Assembly: GCA_963775245.1 (NCBI GenBank)
Contig: CAVZID010000015.1
Span: 186,001 to 250,000 of the forward strand
From: CAVSWT01 sp963775245
Lineage (GTDB): Bacteria; Bacteroidota; Ignavibacteria; Ignavibacteriales; Ignavibacteriaceae
Length of the DNA stretch: 64,000 bases
Reading direction: 5' to 3'
This document shows positions 8,089 to 17,358 of the stretch, one piece after another. Position numbers and translations under genes: made by a program. The notes beneath the pieces were generated by a model. The model did not search any database. It was not told the origin of the DNA and worked only from the letters and a program-made list of their open reading frames with translations. The stretch's first letter is position 1, and the number at the start of each line of letters is the position of its first letter.

Positions 8089-10732
8089 ATGAAAATAAAA
8101 ATACTTTTACTAATTCTCTCCTTCACCTTTTGCTTAACAGCAGCAGAAAAAAAGATTAAAAATGATGATTTAAAAATTGATGCAGAAAGAATTAATACCC
8201 AGATTAAAATTGATGGTAAGCTGAATGAAAAAGTTTGGGCATTAGGTAAAGGAGTTTCCAGTTTTATTCAACACGATCCGTTAGAGGGAACCCAGCCTTC
8301 AGAAAAAACAACCGTTAAAATCTTATATGATGATAACGCAATCTATATTGGCGCAAGAATGTATGATGACCATCCTGATTCAATTGTTTCAAGACTTGCG
8401 AGGAGGGATGTAGATGTAAACTCGGATTTGTTCGGTGTGTTCTTCGATCCATATCATGATAAACGAAGCGGATATTATTTTGGATTAAATGCTGCCGGTA
8501 CATTGTATGACGGAGTTTTATATAATGATAGCTGGGATGATAATTCATGGGATGGAGTTTGGGAAGGGAAAGCAATTATAGATAATGAAGGATGGACTGT
8601 TGAAATAAAAGTTCCATTTTCTCAAATGCGTTTTCAAAATAATAATGTTAATGTTTGGGGCATAGATTTCAGAAGAGATATTGCCCGCAAAAATGAAAAA
8701 GACTATTTAGTGTATATTCCTAAAAATGAAAGCGGATTTGTATCTCACTTCGCTGAATTAGTCGGCCTAGACAAAATAGAAAATCATGAAAATGTCGAAG
8801 TGATACCTTATGTTACTACACAGGCTCAATATGATCATCCGGATGTAAATGATCCTTTCAACAGTGGCTCAAGTTATAAACCGGGATTAGGTGCGGATTT
8901 GAAAATGGGAGTTGGCTCAAATCTTACATTGAATGCAACTATCAATCCTGATTTTGGCCAGGTTGAAATTGATCCTGCTGTAATTAATTTAAGTGATGTT
9001 GAAACCTACTTCCAGGAAAAACGCCCTTTCTTTGTTGAAGGTTCATCTATATTTAATTTCGGCCAGGGCGGCGCAAACAATTATTGGGGATTCAATTGGT
9101 CAAATCCAAATTTTTTCTATAGCCGGAGAATTGGAAGAGCACCTCAAGGCAGCATTCCTGATAATGACTATCAAGACGTTCCTGATGGTACGCATATACT
9201 TGGTGCGGCTAAGCTAACAGGCAAGTTTGCTGGTGATTGGAATGTTGGAGCAATTGAATCTATAACTCAAAGAGAATTTGCTAGAATTGATCAAGAGGGT
9301 AAGAAAAACGAATTGGAAGTTGAACCATTGGCATCTTATACTATTTTAAGAGGCCAAAAAGAATTTGATAAAGGGCGGCAGGGTTTAGGATTTATGTCTA
9401 CTATCGCTGCAAGAAGTTTTCATGATGAAAGGCTGCGAAATGATTTTAACAGCGGCTCTTATGTTTTAGGTGCCGATGGATGGACATTCTTAGATTCTTC
9501 AAAAACGTGGGTATTTACAGGATGGGCCGGTATCAGTAATGTACACGGGAGTAAAGAAAGGATGATTGATTTACAAACTAACTCGCAGCATTATTTTCAA
9601 CGGCCAGATGCAAAAAGTTTTTCGGTGGATAGTTCTGCTACATCACTAACTGGTTATGCCGGAAGATTTTATTTAAATAGGCAGAAAGGAAACTTTTTTG
9701 TTAATACGGCTTTCGGATTTATTTCACCAAAGTTTGATATTAATGATTTAGGTTTTTTATGGAGAGCAGATGTAGTAAATATGCATTTAGGAGCAGGTTA
9801 TTTTTGGTCGGATCCAACTAGTCTGTATAGGTATCTTGAAACTGGATTTGCACTTTTCCGTAACTATAATTATGACGGCGATATTAACTGGGAAGGAATT
9901 TTTAATTTTGGTAATTATCAGTTTTTAAATTACTATTCAATCAATTGGGATTTGGCTTACAATCCGCAGACTGTAAATACAAGACTTACACGCGGCGGGC
10001 CTCTGGCTTTAAATGAACCCGGCTATCAAGTTGATTTCTCAGTGCAATCCGACAGCAGAAAAAATTGGGTATTGGGATTAAGCTATTTTATATATCAGCA
10101 AAAGCATTCGTATGATTGGCAGATAAGTACAAATATTGAGCTTCGCCCATCATCAAATGTTTCACTTACTATTAGTCCGGCTTACGAGAAGAATTTAAAT
10201 TATTCTCAATGGGTTGATTCTTATGACGATCCTTATGCTGCTGTAACTTACGGTAAGAGATATGTATTTGCAACAATGGATCAAAATACAGTAAGTGCAG
10301 GAATAAGATTGAACTGGACATTCAATCCGCAATTGAGTTTACAGATGTACGTGCAGCCTTTAATTTCAACGGGTCATTATACAGACTATAAAGAATTGGC
10401 AAAGCCAAGAACATATCAGTTTAATGTTTATGGTGAGGGCAATTCTACAATAAATCTTAAGTGGTAGGACAATTGATCCAGATGGAACTGGCCCTGCGCA
10501 GGCATTTACTATTAGTGATGATCCTAATTTCAATTTTAAATCTTTGCGTGGTAATGCAGTGTTAAGATGGGAATATTTACCCGGTTCGGTTTTATATCTT
10601 GTTTGGACACAAACCAGGACAAACGAAGATGACATTGGCGAATTTCAATTCAGAAGATCAGTAAGACAGCTTTTTAAAGCCATACCTGAAAACATATTTA
10701 TGGTTAAGTTTACTTATTACCTGAACATGTAA
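8089..10732 (+). CDS. CBM9-like / DUF5916 outer-membrane-type protein, frame interrupted near 10465
   Basis: After a signal peptide (MKIKILLLILSFTFCLTAAE), residues about 25-215 look like the carbohydrate-binding family 9-like domain ('IKIDGKLNEKVW', 'ILYDDNAIYIGARMYD', 'DLFGVFFDPYHDKRSGYYFG'). The rest, with 'INPDFGQVEIDPAVINLSDV' and 'EKRPFFVEGSSIF', is the DUF5916 beta-barrel-like region. The frame stops at 10467, but the next frame continues the expected C-terminus ('TIDPDGTGPAQAFTI', 'RGNAVLRWEYLPGS', 'VLYLVWTQTR') to 10732. One extra T at about 10462-10465 explains it. Full length is about 880 residues. The function is unknown; the position after the sigma operon suggests envelope stress or polymer handling (inference). 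Confidence 0.8.
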
Positions 10733-10946
10733 GCTTAAGTCAAAAGGCAAATCTGCCTGCTGGTAGACATGAGTCAAAATTCAAAAGTTGCTGCTGCAGG
10801 AATTTTCAGCATGAAGTTTGCAGAACTTTTATTAATATTTGCTTTTTTAGAAATACAACTATAATTTTATTTACAGTTATTTATTTGGGAGAAATTTAGA
10901 ATAACTATAAAATAATCGGGAAAAACTGTTTAAGAGATTTTATTAA

Positions 10947-11432
10947 TTGCCTTCACTTATTAAAAGATTTAAAGATAGTTCTATACTTGAATATGATTCA
11001 GGTAGTTTTGATAATTGGTGTATTTATATAACCCGGCCAAACTTACAACGCTATGCCCCCAGAGATACTGAATATTTTAATTTTATAAAATCACTCTCAA
11101 ATGATTTTTCTGCTAAAATAATTTACTCGGATTTTGTAGCCGTATTTAACCTTACAAAGAAAAACATTGACAATTTTGTTTTAAACAATATCACAGCGAT
11201 GTCTTCAAAATATAAAACTCAAGCTCTAAATTTTAATATTTGGATGACTACAATTTATGCCAGTATGGTTGCAGAAGAAAATAAAGCTAATGCCAGGTTA
11301 GGGAAGAGAATTAAAAGGCTTGGTATTCATCAAGTGTTAATGGAAAATATTGAGCCTGATATAGCTGCAAATTTTAGTCGTGGAAAAAATTGGCGCAAAT
11401 TAGATTTTATTTGCCGTGAAAAAGGTTTTTAA
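10947..11432 (+). CDS. Conserved hypothetical protein, 161 residues
   Basis: I do not recognise this protein. It starts at a TTG (10947) with no strong ribosome site and has no signal peptide or membrane segment. It contains 'YDSGSFDNWCIYITRP', 'YFNFIKSLSNDFSAKIIYSDFVAVF' and a basic helical C-terminus ('RLGKRIKRLGIHQVLME'). The length, composition and clean frame support a real cytosolic protein. It lies alone, 85 bases upstream of tRNA-Arg. The start is uncertain. Confidence 0.6.
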   Translation: MPSLIKRFKDSSILEYDSGSFDNWCIYITRPNLQRYAPRDTEYFNFIKSLSNDFSAKIIYSDFVAVFNLTKKNIDNFVLNNITAMSSKYKTQALNFNIWMTTIYASMVAEENKANARLGKRIKRLGIHQVLMENIEPDIAANFSRGKNWRKLDFICREKGF

Positions 11433-11516
11433 TCAAGTGAGAAGAATACATTTGTAAACCTTTCAGATAAATACAAACTTCGCTATTTTTATCAATCAAA
11501 AAATTAAAAATAACCT

Positions 11517-11590
11517 GCCCCGGTAGCTCAGCAGGATAGAGCGTCGGTTTCCTAAACCGTAGGTCGGAGGTTCGAATCCTCTCCGGGGTA
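11517..11590 (+). tRNA. tRNA-Arg (anticodon CCT)
   Basis: 74 bases fold as a cloverleaf. The acceptor stem GCCCCGG/CCGGGGT has a G1-T72 wobble. The D arm is GCTC/GAGC, the anticodon loop TTCCTAA (anticodon CCT, reading AGG), and the T arm GGAGG-TTCGAAT-CCTCT. The discriminator is A and CCA is not encoded. The outermost anticodon-stem pair (27-43) appears to be T-T, giving four clean pairs instead of five. No other tRNA lies nearby. Confidence 0.93.
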
Positions 11591-11646
11591 CAAAGGATAA
11601 TTTTTTCCCTGAAGTTTTAAGAATTTTTACAAATAAATTATTTTTA

Positions 11647-13770
11647 GTGGCATTCCTTAATTGCTACTATAGAAAAGATTGGGAATTAATGAATCCGAAG
11701 GACCAAAAAACTTGTACCTACCCTGATTGTAACTTTCCAGTAAATTCACCCCATGATGAAAATTTGTGTTTGGGACACGCCTCAATAGAAAATAAAAAAA
11801 GTAGTCTAGATCAAATTGATACTTTTTTCAGACAAATATTAAGAAGTGGTGATTACCATTTTGATGGTTTTATTTTTAGTACAACCGAGTTTATAAATTC
11901 TCATGAATTTAGCAGTTTGCCAAGGGAAGTTAAATTTACTAACTGTAAATTTTATGGAGAAAAATTAATTGGGAATGAAAAATATTCACTAAACATTTCA
12001 ACTATCACATTTAGAGATAATCTAATATTTGATAATTGCGAATTTATTCATTCTATAATCTTTAATAATTGTAATTTTCAAAAATATTTAAGTTTTAATC
12101 AATCAACTAAAATTAATGGGAAATTAGTTTTAAATGGTGGAAGTATAAAACAACTTGAAATTCAAAATTCATTTTTTTCAGATTCAATTGAAATTAAAAA
12201 CAATATAGATTTGAAAGAATTTAAGATATTTTTTTCAGAATTAGGGGGGATTAATTTTGAAAATAAAAATGAAATAATTCAATCAATTATCGCCAATGAA
12301 AATACCTTTAAAAAAAGAATAGTTATAAGAAATAAAATAATAAAACAAAAAGTAAATTTTTCTAAGTGTACTTTTAATGAAGAATTTAATCTCAATTATT
12401 CGAACATAGAAGGTGATTTTATTATTAATAATTCAACTTTTAATGGAATAGCAGATTTCGAAAGTACAACATTTGAAAAAGCTGTACAATTTGCGTCAAC
12501 GACATTTGTCGATAATTCAATTTTTAGTGAAGCAAAATTTAATCAAGAATCGATTTGGATTGAAACAATCTTTAACAAAGTATATTTCAATGGAAGTATT
12601 TTTAAAGGAGAAGCTGATTTTTCAAGTGCTTCTTTTTGTGGTTACACAGAATTTGTCAAAACTGATTTTCGAGAAAGAGTTTCATTTTCAAATGCTTCAT
12701 TTTTAATAAAGAGAAAAAAAATAATAAACTCTTCAGGAATTGTTGTTGTATTTCAAAATACTGTGTTTAATTACGTCGTATTTAAGGGAATTAAAATAGC
12801 TGGTTGTATTTTATTTGACAAATTATATTTAATAGATAAATCTACTTTCTATCTTCAAGAGGTGGAATTTGTAAATTGTGGTCGTATTATATTTAAGAAT
12901 ACATCTTTCCCTTCTTTTTCAGGATTTTTCGAGTCAATATTTAAACCCAAAACAAACAGATTTCTACCTTCAGTTTTGGCTTTCCGCAATTGTAATTTAA
13001 ATGATATTTATTTTACAAATAACGATATGTCATTACTTTCATTTTATAAAAGTGCTTACGAAAATGCTATTTTTAATTCTAACAGATGGGATAATGTTAA
13101 AGAAAGCATTTTTTCATTTAAGCATAATAGGAGAAGTTTAATTTTTGAAGACCAATTGCTAAATCAAATAAATAATCTAAATACTTCGAGAAAAAAAATA
13201 ATACTTGAACTTTATTCATTAGAAGACATTAATAGTTTTGAAGAAATAGCAACACTTTATAGACGTTTTAAAGTGGCATTAGATAATACTAAAGATTATG
13301 AACAGGCTGGTTGGTTTTATTTCAATGAATATGAAATGAAAAGAAGAGCATTCAAAGAACAAAGTAGACCAAAATATATAGTTTATTCTCTTTACAAACT
13401 ATTTGCTGGTTATGGAGAAAAACCCCTATGGAGTTTTTATTGGTTTTTAATTCTACTTATGGGATTTACTTTTGCAAATTTATTCTCTGGTATTAAGTTA
13501 GCAACTGGAAGTATAATTAACTATGATTTTTCATTTTCTTTAAATGGATTAACAAATTTATTTACATCAAGCTTTTGGTTAGATGTTTATTATTCTTTTT
13601 TATTCACTTTGTTTAGAATTATTCCTATTAGTTATTTACCTGTTTCAAAAGAACAATTTCTTCCTATTGGGGGAGACGGTTATTTCCTTGCTTTTCTAAA
13701 TACAGCTATATTAATTCTATTTATAACATTTATAGCGATTGGTCTTAAACGAATTTTTAGAAGGTTTTAA
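11647..13770 (+). CDS. Pentapeptide-repeat protein with C-terminal membrane/ion-channel-like domain
   Basis: 707 residues. The N-terminus has a possible small zinc site (C-x4-C-x10-C-x2-H in 'CTYPDCNFPV...CLGH'). From about residue 70 to 440 there are pentapeptide-type repeats such as 'FTNCKFYGE', 'FNNCNFQ', 'FESTTFEKAVQFASTTF' and 'FNGSIFKGEADFSSASF', which form a square beta-helix. The last about 130 residues hold three hydrophobic segments ('LWSFYWFLILLMGFTFANLF', 'YYSFLFTLFRIIPISYL', 'AFLNTAILILFITFIAIGL'), an arrangement seen in pentapeptide proteins with channel-like tails. The start is a GTG at 11647; ATG 11689 is the alternative. Base composition is clearly more AT-rich than the neighbours, and it lies just after a tRNA gene, suggesting transfer. 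Confidence 0.78.
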   Translation: MAFLNCYYRKDWELMNPKDQKTCTYPDCNFPVNSPHDENLCLGHASIENKKSSLDQIDTFFRQILRSGDYHFDGFIFSTTEFINSHEFSSLPREVKFTNCKFYGEKLIGNEKYSLNISTITFRDNLIFDNCEFIHSIIFNNCNFQKYLSFNQSTKINGKLVLNGGSIKQLEIQNSFFSDSIEIKNNIDLKEFKIFFSELGGINFENKNEIIQSIIANENTFKKRIVIRNKIIKQKVNFSKCTFNEEFNLNYSNIEGDFIINNSTFNGIADFESTTFEKAVQFASTTFVDNSIFSEAKFNQESIWIETIFNKVYFNGSIFKGEADFSSASFCGYTEFVKTDFRERVSFSNASFLIKRKKIINSSGIVVVFQNTVFNYVVFKGIKIAGCILFDKLYLIDKSTFYLQEVEFVNCGRIIFKNTSFPSFSGFFESIFKPKTNRFLPSVLAFRNCNLNDIYFTNNDMSLLSFYKSAYENAIFNSNRWDNVKESIFSFKHNRRSLIFEDQLLNQINNLNTSRKKIILELYSLEDINSFEEIATLYRRFKVALDNTKDYEQAGWFYFNEYEMKRRAFKEQSRPKYIVYSLYKLFAGYGEKPLWSFYWFLILLMGFTFANLFSGIKLATGSIINYDFSFSLNGLTNLFTSSFWLDVYYSFLFTLFRIIPISYLPVSKEQFLPIGGDGYFLAFLNTAILILFITFIAIGLKRIFRRF

Positions 13771-13957
13771 GCTAATAAGCTTTCAATAAAATTTAGAGAA
13801 ACAAATCAAATTTATCTCCCTCAACAAATAAACATTAAAAATTCTTAACTAAAAAAGATTTTATAGAATTGGTATAATACCCAAAGATTGATTACGTTTA
13901 GAAATACGCTGAACAATTTTCAGTTATTTTTGAATAGTTCTTTAAAAGGAAATTAAA

Positions 13958-16801
13958 ATGTACACGGGAATTTTATTAGTCTTATTAGCAATTTCATTTT
14001 TAATTCTGCTAAACGGCATAAGAAAGAAAAATAAACTAATTATTGTTTTGGGAATTATTGCCGGCCTATTATCTTTAGGTATTTTCTGGTTCATGGATTT
14101 TTGGGGAGAAGCATTGTGGTTTCAAACTTTCGGATTCAGCAGCCGTTTCTGGCTGGAAATTGTTTACAGCATAGTGCTGGGGGCAGTTGGTGCTGTAATA
14201 GCTTTTGGCGTGATGTATTTATTAACCATTCCACTTCCCAAATCAGTTAAGTATGCAAGATGGATTACAGTTTTAATAGCGGTTTTTGTCGGTGCTGTGT
14301 GGGGATATTCCAACTGGGATGTAATCCTAAAATTTTTTGATAAAGTATCAGTATCTTTAACTGATCCGGTTTTTGGAAAGAGCATTGATTTTTATCTTTT
14401 TACTTTACCTTTCCTTGATACCATATATATTTTATTGTTTTCTCTTTCTTTCATTGGAATAGCGTCTTCATTTGTTGTTACTTTCGTAGGAATAAATCCG
14501 CAAGGGCTTTACTTTTATATTCCTCCTTCAGCTTCTGAAACAACACAAAAGCTGCACAAATCTCTTTACATGAATGCAGCAATATTTCTTTTAGTGCTTG
14601 CCTTTGGAAAATATTTAGACAAGTTTCATTTGATGTATTCCGGCAGCGGCGTGGTATACGGGCCGGGATGGACGGATACAACAATTATAGTTCCTACCTA
14701 TAATATTATTATAGTATTAATGATATTGATAAGTATAACACTTTTTGTTCCTGCTTTAAGAAATAAGTATCAGAATTTGTTTAGTAAGTTTAGAGTGACA
14801 TCTTCGACTGCACCAATATATATTTTGTCAAGTGCGGTGGTAGGAATGATTTTGATTTGGTTTATAGGCCTTACAGCAATTCCAGGATTGTTTGAAACTT
14901 TTATGGTAAAGCCGAATGAAATTACTTATGAGCGCCCATATATAATGAACAATATAAAATTCACCCAGCATGGGTTTGGGTTAGATAAAGTAGAAAATAA
15001 GGAATTCCCGGAGAACGGAAAATTTACTATGAATACGGTTAAAAATAATCCGGGCATCTTTAACAATATTAGGCTGTGGGATTGGCGCGCTTTGGATGCA
15101 ACTTACCGTCAGTTCCAGGAGTTGAGGCTTTATTACCAGTTTTCAAGTGTAAATTTAGATAGATATAATGTTGACGGCAGCTTCAGGCAGGTTATGGTAT
15201 CAGCAAGGGAAATGAATATTAATAATCTACCTGCACAAAGCCAGACTTTTGTTAACAAGCGTTTTCAATACACACATGGCTACGGTATTACAATGGCGAC
15301 CGTAAATGAATTTACAACTCAAGGGCTTCCACATTTATTAATAAAAGATATTCCAACAGTGAGTGAAGATTCATCTCTTAAAGTAACACAGCCGCGTATT
15401 TATTATGGTGAATTGACAAATACTCCTGCTGTAGTTAATACTAAACAAAAAGAATTTGATTATCCAAACGGTAATGAAAATGTTTATACAAGATATAACG
15501 GCAAAGGCGGCGTATTAATTAATAGTTTATGGAGAAAATTTTTATTTAGCTGGAAATATGATGGAACTCGATTATTATTTTCAGATTATCCGACAGACAG
15601 CAGCCGTATAATGTTTCACCGTCAAATAGAAGAACGTGTAAAGCTTTTAGCACCATTCCTAAAATTTGATAACAACCCATACATTGTTTTAGATAAAGGA
15701 AAACTTTACTGGATAATTGATGCTTATACAACTTCAGATTATTATCCTTACAGTGAGCCTTTTAATTCTGATGAAGCAATTGGTTATAAAGAAGGGAATT
15801 ACGAAAGAAGTTTGTCTGCTAGCGTAAGTGAAATATTTAACGGTGCAAATTATATCAGGAATTCAGTAAAGGTTGTTGTTAATGCATTTGACGGCTCGGT
15901 AGATTTTTATATTATCGATAAAAATGATCCCATAGTAAAAGTTTGGAGCAAAATATATCCGAAATTGTTCAAGCCGATTTCAGAAATGACAAGCGGCTTG
16001 CTTGCGCATATACGTTATCCTCAAGATATGCTGTTAACACAAGGATTAGTTTATGAAAAATATCACATGACTGATCCAACAGTATTCTATAACCAGGAAG
16101 ATCTTTGGGTAAGAGCCACGGAAAAATATTATAATAACATTCAGCCGGTTGAGCCATATTATATAGTATGGCAACTTCCGGGTTCTGATAAGCCCAGGTT
16201 TTCTCTTATACTTCCATTTACTCCTAAGAACAGACAGGTGCTTATCGGCTGGATTGCCGGAATGTGCGACCCGGATAATTACGGAAAATTAATTACGTAT
16301 CAATTTCCTAAAGGTAAAATGATAACCGGTCCGCAGCAAGTGGAAACTAAAATAGATCAAGACAGCTTTTTATCCGGTCAGCTTACTTTATGGGATCAAA
16401 GGGGTTCAAATGTAATTCGTGGAAATGTACTTGCAATACCTGTTGCTAATACTTTGTTTTATGTAGAACCAATTTATCTTCAGGCAGAAACAGCAGCATA
16501 CCCGGAACTAAGATTAGTTGTGGTGATGCATGGAGATGATATGAGCTATGCAGATTCTTTTGATAAAGCATTAGCGAAATTTTTTAATGCTTCAATTGCA
16601 AGCAGTAATGAGGTTTCACAACAAGCTTCAACAAATCAGAATAACACGCCATATAAAGGATTGATAAGACAAGCTAACGAAGCCTTTAATAATTATTTAA
16701 AATATTCCGGGCAAAAGAAATTTCCTGATGCTGCAAAAGAATTGGAAAAATTACAGGAAGCTTTGAACAAACTTGCGAGCGATACGAGTATGATTAAATA
16801 A
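13958..16801 (+). CDS. UPF0182-family large membrane protein
   Basis: 947 residues that match the UPF0182 layout. About seven N-terminal membrane helices come first ('GILLVLLAISFLILLNGI', 'LIIVLGIIAGLLSLGIFWF', and others), with 'WFQTFGFSSRFWLEI' in the first loops. A long outer domain follows, containing 'NNIRLWDWRALDATYRQFQE', 'DRYNVDG', 'YGELTNTPAVVNT', 'NPYIVLDKGKLYWIIDAYTT' and 'RYPQDMLLTQG'. The protein is an integral membrane protein of unknown function. AAGGAAAT before ATG 13958 is a fair ribosome site. It stands alone, with a 187-base upstream gap in which I see no strong signals. Confidence 0.88.
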   Translation: MYTGILLVLLAISFLILLNGIRKKNKLIIVLGIIAGLLSLGIFWFMDFWGEALWFQTFGFSSRFWLEIVYSIVLGAVGAVIAFGVMYLLTIPLPKSVKYARWITVLIAVFVGAVWGYSNWDVILKFFDKVSVSLTDPVFGKSIDFYLFTLPFLDTIYILLFSLSFIGIASSFVVTFVGINPQGLYFYIPPSASETTQKLHKSLYMNAAIFLLVLAFGKYLDKFHLMYSGSGVVYGPGWTDTTIIVPTYNIIIVLMILISITLFVPALRNKYQNLFSKFRVTSSTAPIYILSSAVVGMILIWFIGLTAIPGLFETFMVKPNEITYERPYIMNNIKFTQHGFGLDKVENKEFPENGKFTMNTVKNNPGIFNNIRLWDWRALDATYRQFQELRLYYQFSSVNLDRYNVDGSFRQVMVSAREMNINNLPAQSQTFVNKRFQYTHGYGITMATVNEFTTQGLPHLLIKDIPTVSEDSSLKVTQPRIYYGELTNTPAVVNTKQKEFDYPNGNENVYTRYNGKGGVLINSLWRKFLFSWKYDGTRLLFSDYPTDSSRIMFHRQIEERVKLLAPFLKFDNNPYIVLDKGKLYWIIDAYTTSDYYPYSEPFNSDEAIGYKEGNYERSLSASVSEIFNGANYIRNSVKVVVNAFDGSVDFYIIDKNDPIVKVWSKIYPKLFKPISEMTSGLLAHIRYPQDMLLTQGLVYEKYHMTDPTVFYNQEDLWVRATEKYYNNIQPVEPYYIVWQLPGSDKPRFSLILPFTPKNRQVLIGWIAGMCDPDNYGKLITYQFPKGKMITGPQQVETKIDQDSFLSGQLTLWDQRGSNVIRGNVLAIPVANTLFYVEPIYLQAETAAYPELRLVVVMHGDDMSYADSFDKALAKFFNASIASSNEVSQQASTNQNNTPYKGLIRQANEAFNNYLKYSGQKKFPDAAKELEKLQEALNKLASDTSMIK

Positions 16802-16835
16802 CTGAAGTTTTGCAAACCGCTAAAAAATAGAATTC

Positions 16836-16925
16836 GTCATTCAGAACCTGCTTGCAGCAGGCAAGCTTGTTTCGGAATCATTATTTTTAAATGATTGTTA
16901 TATGCTGAAACAAGTTCAGCATGAC
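16836..16925. repeat. Dispersed palindromic intergenic repeat, copy A
   Basis: This begins GTCATTCAGAAC and ends with TGCTGAAACAAGTTCAGCAT followed by GAC. The two ends are roughly complementary, so the whole element can fold into a long hairpin. The inner part 'GCTGAA ACAAG TTCAGC' is itself a palindrome. The right half (about 25 bases) recurs almost unchanged at 41171-41194. It looks like a mobile or REP-like intergenic element with no coding content. Confidence 0.65.
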
Positions 16926-17039
16926 ATTTGCCTATCTTCAATTAAAAATATTAATAATAAAGTTGACATCTTTTTATTGCATACTTTATTACTTTACTGC
17001 TTTAACTGATTTAATGCAAATTATGCATTAGAAAATTTA

Positions 17040-17066
17040 GTCAGACTGAGGTTGCCGAAGTCTGAC
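17040..17066. repeat. Short inverted repeat related to the dispersed elements
   Basis: GTCAGACT and AGTCTGAC flank an 11-base loop (8-bp perfect stem). It lies 115 bases after the longer palindromic repeat, and both start with GTCA/GTCAG. It could be a REP-like unit or a weak terminator for the UPF0182 gene, but no T run follows. Confidence 0.5.
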
Positions 17067-17358
17067 ATTAATTGTTAATTCACACTTCAATTGATTCAGT
17101 ATGACAGTTTGAGTTTCTTAGAACTAATTTTCCAGACATCTCTACTATCTATTTTCACACACTACTCATTTTATAATTTCCATTTTTCTAATGCTAATTT
17201 TTTTTGAAATTAGATTAAACACCGCAATCATATTTTCATCTCTATTTACTTGATTTCGTCTAAACATGAAAAATTATATTCCGATAATTACATAAAGCGA
17301 TTAATTTCTGAAAAAATAATTATTTAAATGAAATCAATTTTCGTAATCAGAGGTAGTA

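Larger units (their letters stand above)
16802..17358. other. Intergenic region with dispersed palindromic elements
   Basis: No gene is visible in these 557 bases. They hold two hairpin-forming repeats (16836-16925 and 17040-17066, listed separately) and AT-rich DNA up to the next start. A promoter for the 17359 gene is expected in the last about 150 bases, but no clear boxes stand out. Confidence 0.55.

Noticed and set aside
10544..10732. Stand-alone small protein
   Set aside because: Its sequence continues the C-terminus of the DUF5916 protein in a shifted frame, so it is part of that gene and not a separate one.
10737..10830. Third copy of the dispersed palindromic repeat
   Set aside because: Only short words (CTGCAGG, CAGCATGA) resemble the other copies; the overall match is too weak to claim.
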